DNA from: an uncultured Paenibacillus sp.
GTDB lineage: Bacteria > Bacillota > Bacilli > Paenibacillales > Paenibacillaceae
DNA length: 16,312 bases
Reading direction: 5' to 3'
Assembly (NCBI GenBank): GCA_937895345.1
Contig: CALAWP010000053.1
Span: forward strand, 1-16,312
How positions within the stretch are numbered: the stretch's first letter is position 1; every line of letters begins with the position of its first letter. A program made the position numbers and the translations under genes. Under the pieces are notes generated by a model. The model was not told where the DNA came from and searched no databases. It worked only from the letters and a program-made list of their open reading frames with translations. Positions 15,240-16,312 of the stretch are shown piece after piece.

Positions 15240-16019
15240 TTGTACAGGAAAGGTTACGCGAGCCGGAATATTAGAGGAAAGCTTCGCGTATGCAAGTATT
15301 TGGAAGCGGAAGAAAAGCTTAAAAAATATGTGCCGAAGACCGTCCGGTTTAATTGGGCGAATCTGGTTCGTATGGCCGAAAAGTATGAGACGTTGTATAT
15401 CAAGCCGGATGTCGGCTCGCATGGCAAAGGCATCTATAAGGTAATCTGCGGGGATGACGGCTGCGAGCTGAAGTGGACATCCGGCAGCAAGCAGCGCTCC
15501 CGGCGGTTCGGCCGTTTGAGCGGCGTATACGAGCAGATCGCCGGGAACAGCGGCCGAAGACTGATCATTCAGCAAGGCATCGCGCTGGACCGGTTGGACG
15601 GGAGACCGTACGACATTCGCGCCATGGTGCAGCGCAAGCCGGGCGGCCGCTGGGTTTGCACCGGTTTTATGGCGAAGGTCGGCAAAGCGGGCAAGATCGT
15701 CACCAATTATTTTCAGGGCGGAGAAATTTATACGATGCGGGATTTATGCGGCGCGCTTGGTTTGTCGGGTTCCGAAAGGCGCGAACGCATCCGCAAGCTT
15801 TCGAAGGCGGCTCTTCGCATCGCAGGCGCATTGAGCGAAAGAAGAGCGGGCATGCACGAGATGGGCATCGATTTTGCCTACGACAAGGACGGACGCCTTT
15901 GGGTGCTGGAGGTCAACTCCAACCATCCGCAATTTCATCCGCTTAAGCAGATTGACCGGCGGGCGTACGAGCGGATGAAGTCGTTTGCCGAATCTTACGG
16001 CCGAAAAAGCGCAAAATAA
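15240..16019 (+). CDS. YheC/YheD-family ATP-grasp protein
   Basis: The 259-residue protein belongs to the YheC/YheD group, named for spore-coat-associated proteins of Bacillus subtilis; the reaction is unknown. ATP-grasp features are visible: an N-terminal basic KLRVCKYLEAEEKLKKYVP segment, the nucleotide-binding loop TLYIKPDVGSHGKGIYKV (51-68), GRPYDIRAMVQRK (121-133), GGRWVCTGFMAKV (135-147), and the metal-binding end MGIDFAYDKDGRLWVLEVNS (208-227) with Asp211, Glu224 and Asn226. It is shorter than B. subtilis YheC/YheD and consists essentially of the ATP-grasp module. The start is most likely TTG at 15240, because GAGAGGTGG (about 15226-15234) is an ideal ribosome binding site for it; GTG at 15231 would lie within that site. 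It is followed by a strong terminator. Confidence 0.88.
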   Translation: MYRKGYASRNIRGKLRVCKYLEAEEKLKKYVPKTVRFNWANLVRMAEKYETLYIKPDVGSHGKGIYKVICGDDGCELKWTSGSKQRSRRFGRLSGVYEQIAGNSGRRLIIQQGIALDRLDGRPYDIRAMVQRKPGGRWVCTGFMAKVGKAGKIVTNYFQGGEIYTMRDLCGALGLSGSERRERIRKLSKAALRIAGALSERRAGMHEMGIDFAYDKDGRLWVLEVNSNHPQFHPLKQIDRRAYERMKSFAESYGRKSAK

Positions 16020-16021
16020 CG

Positions 16022-16062
16022 AAATCAGGGAAGAGGCAGCATTCCTCCTCCCTGATTTTTTT
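16022..16062 (+). terminator. Intrinsic terminator of the ATP-grasp gene
   Basis: AAATCAGGGA plus GAGG (16022-16036) pairs with CCTC plus TCCCTGATTT (16044-16058) with one A-C mismatch and a 7-base loop, followed by more T residues to 16062. It starts two bases after the stop codon region. Confidence 0.93.
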
Positions 16063-16082
16063 GCTTATTGGGCGAAAAACGG

Positions 16083-16111
16083 TTGACAAAACTAATGACA
16101 TTAGTTTATCT
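16083..16111 (+). promoter_or_regulatory. Sigma-A-type promoter of the metallo-hydrolase gene
   Basis: A perfect -35 TTGACA (16083-16088) and a -10-like TTATCT (16106-16111) are 17 bases apart. The first inverted repeat at 16089-16107 fills the spacer, so a bound repressor would block polymerase. Confidence 0.8.
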
Positions 16112-16132
16112 TAAAACTAATAGGATTAGTTT
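16089..16132 (+). promoter_or_regulatory. Two tandem operators AAACTAAT-N3-ATTAGTTT
   Basis: The inverted repeat has perfect 8-base arms around three variable bases. Copy 1 is at 16089-16107 (centre GAC) and copy 2 at 16114-16132 (centre AGG), with centres 25 bases apart. Copy 1 covers the promoter spacer; copy 2 lies between the -10 and the ribosome binding site. Two near-identical dyads differing only in the centre point strongly to a dimeric repressor, for example of TetR or MarR type; its gene is not in the window. Confidence 0.88.
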
Positions 16133-16147
16133 ATGGAGGGGTTACGA

Positions 16148-16312
16148 ATGAGGATGAGACGTTGGGAGTCGGTCGTTCAGCTGACGTATATGCCGCGGTT
16201 GTTTCCGGTTAACTGTTATTTGGTCGAGGAGGATGAGAGCCTGACCCTTGTCGATGCCGCTTTGCCGGGCAATGTCGAGGCGATTATGGCGGCTGCCCGG
16301 AAGCTGGGCAAG
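16148..16312 (+). CDS. Metallo-beta-lactamase-fold hydrolase, N-terminal 55 residues only
   Basis: An open frame runs from ATG 16148, eight bases after GGAGG (16135-16139), to the window edge without a stop. The 55 residues read as the first strands of an MBL-fold protein: LTYMPRLFPVNCYLVEEDE, then SLTLVDAALPGN and a helix beginning VEAIMAAARKLGK. The PVNCYLV and LVDAALPG elements are typical of this fold; the metal-binding HxHxDH motif would follow just beyond the edge, so it cannot be checked. The gene has its own promoter with two operators, suggesting tight repression and induction by some compound. The substrate is unknown. Confidence 0.82.
   Translation, partial: MRMRRWESVVQLTYMPRLFPVNCYLVEEDESLTLVDAALPGNVEAIMAAARKLGK

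Overview
The window looks like chromosomal DNA from a spore-forming Firmicute of the Paenibacillaceae (Paenibacillus/Cohnella type). The grounds are strong purine-rich ribosome binding sites, GC-rich coding sequence, a YesM/YesN-type two-component system beside an LplA/LplB/YtcP-type sugar importer, a YheC/YheD ATP-grasp protein of the spore-coat-associated family, and HflK/HflC. Genus and species cannot be fixed from the sequence alone. No insertion sequence, phage gene or CRISPR array was seen.

Layout. The left edge (1-240) holds the 3' part of tRNA-Lys(TTT), a complete tRNA-Leu(GAG) and a strong intrinsic terminator. Next, on the minus strand, is an unrecognised 218-residue Gly/Asn-rich protein with an internal duplication (298-954). 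A 182-base divergent gap separates it from a plus-strand carbohydrate-use operon (1137-10973): two permeases, a large substrate-binding lipoprotein, a YesM-type sensor kinase, a YesN/AraC-type response regulator and a cytoplasmic family 2 glycoside hydrolase. These genes are tightly packed (3-base gap, ATGA overlap, 15-base gap), except for a 76-base gap before the lipoprotein and an 81-base gap with a hairpin before the kinase. No transporter ATPase is present; in this importer class a shared MsmX-like ATPase encoded elsewhere normally supplies the energy.

The second half holds smaller units. A MerR-family regulator with a four-helix membrane domain (11073-11897) sits behind a typical MerR promoter with a 19-base spacer and a near-perfect dyad. 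A PAS-GGDEF diguanylate cyclase (11979-13025) follows, ending in a terminator. Then come hflK and hflC overlapping by ATGA (13169-15132), a short YheC/YheD-type ATP-grasp protein with a probable TTG start (15240-16019) and its terminator. Last is the 5' end of a metallo-beta-lactamase-fold hydrolase (16148 to the edge), whose promoter is covered by two copies of a 19-base inverted repeat.

How the parts work together. The operon reads as a self-contained sensing, uptake and degradation unit: the kinase senses an extracellular glycan signal, the regulator activates the promoter, the lipoprotein and permeases import an oligosaccharide, and the hydrolase cleaves it inside the cell. The substrate cannot be read from the sequence. 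The points most worth a second look are the membrane-anchored MerR regulator with its neighbouring cyclase, the tandem operators at the right edge, the duplicated Gly-rich orphan protein, and a hflKC pair in a Firmicute.
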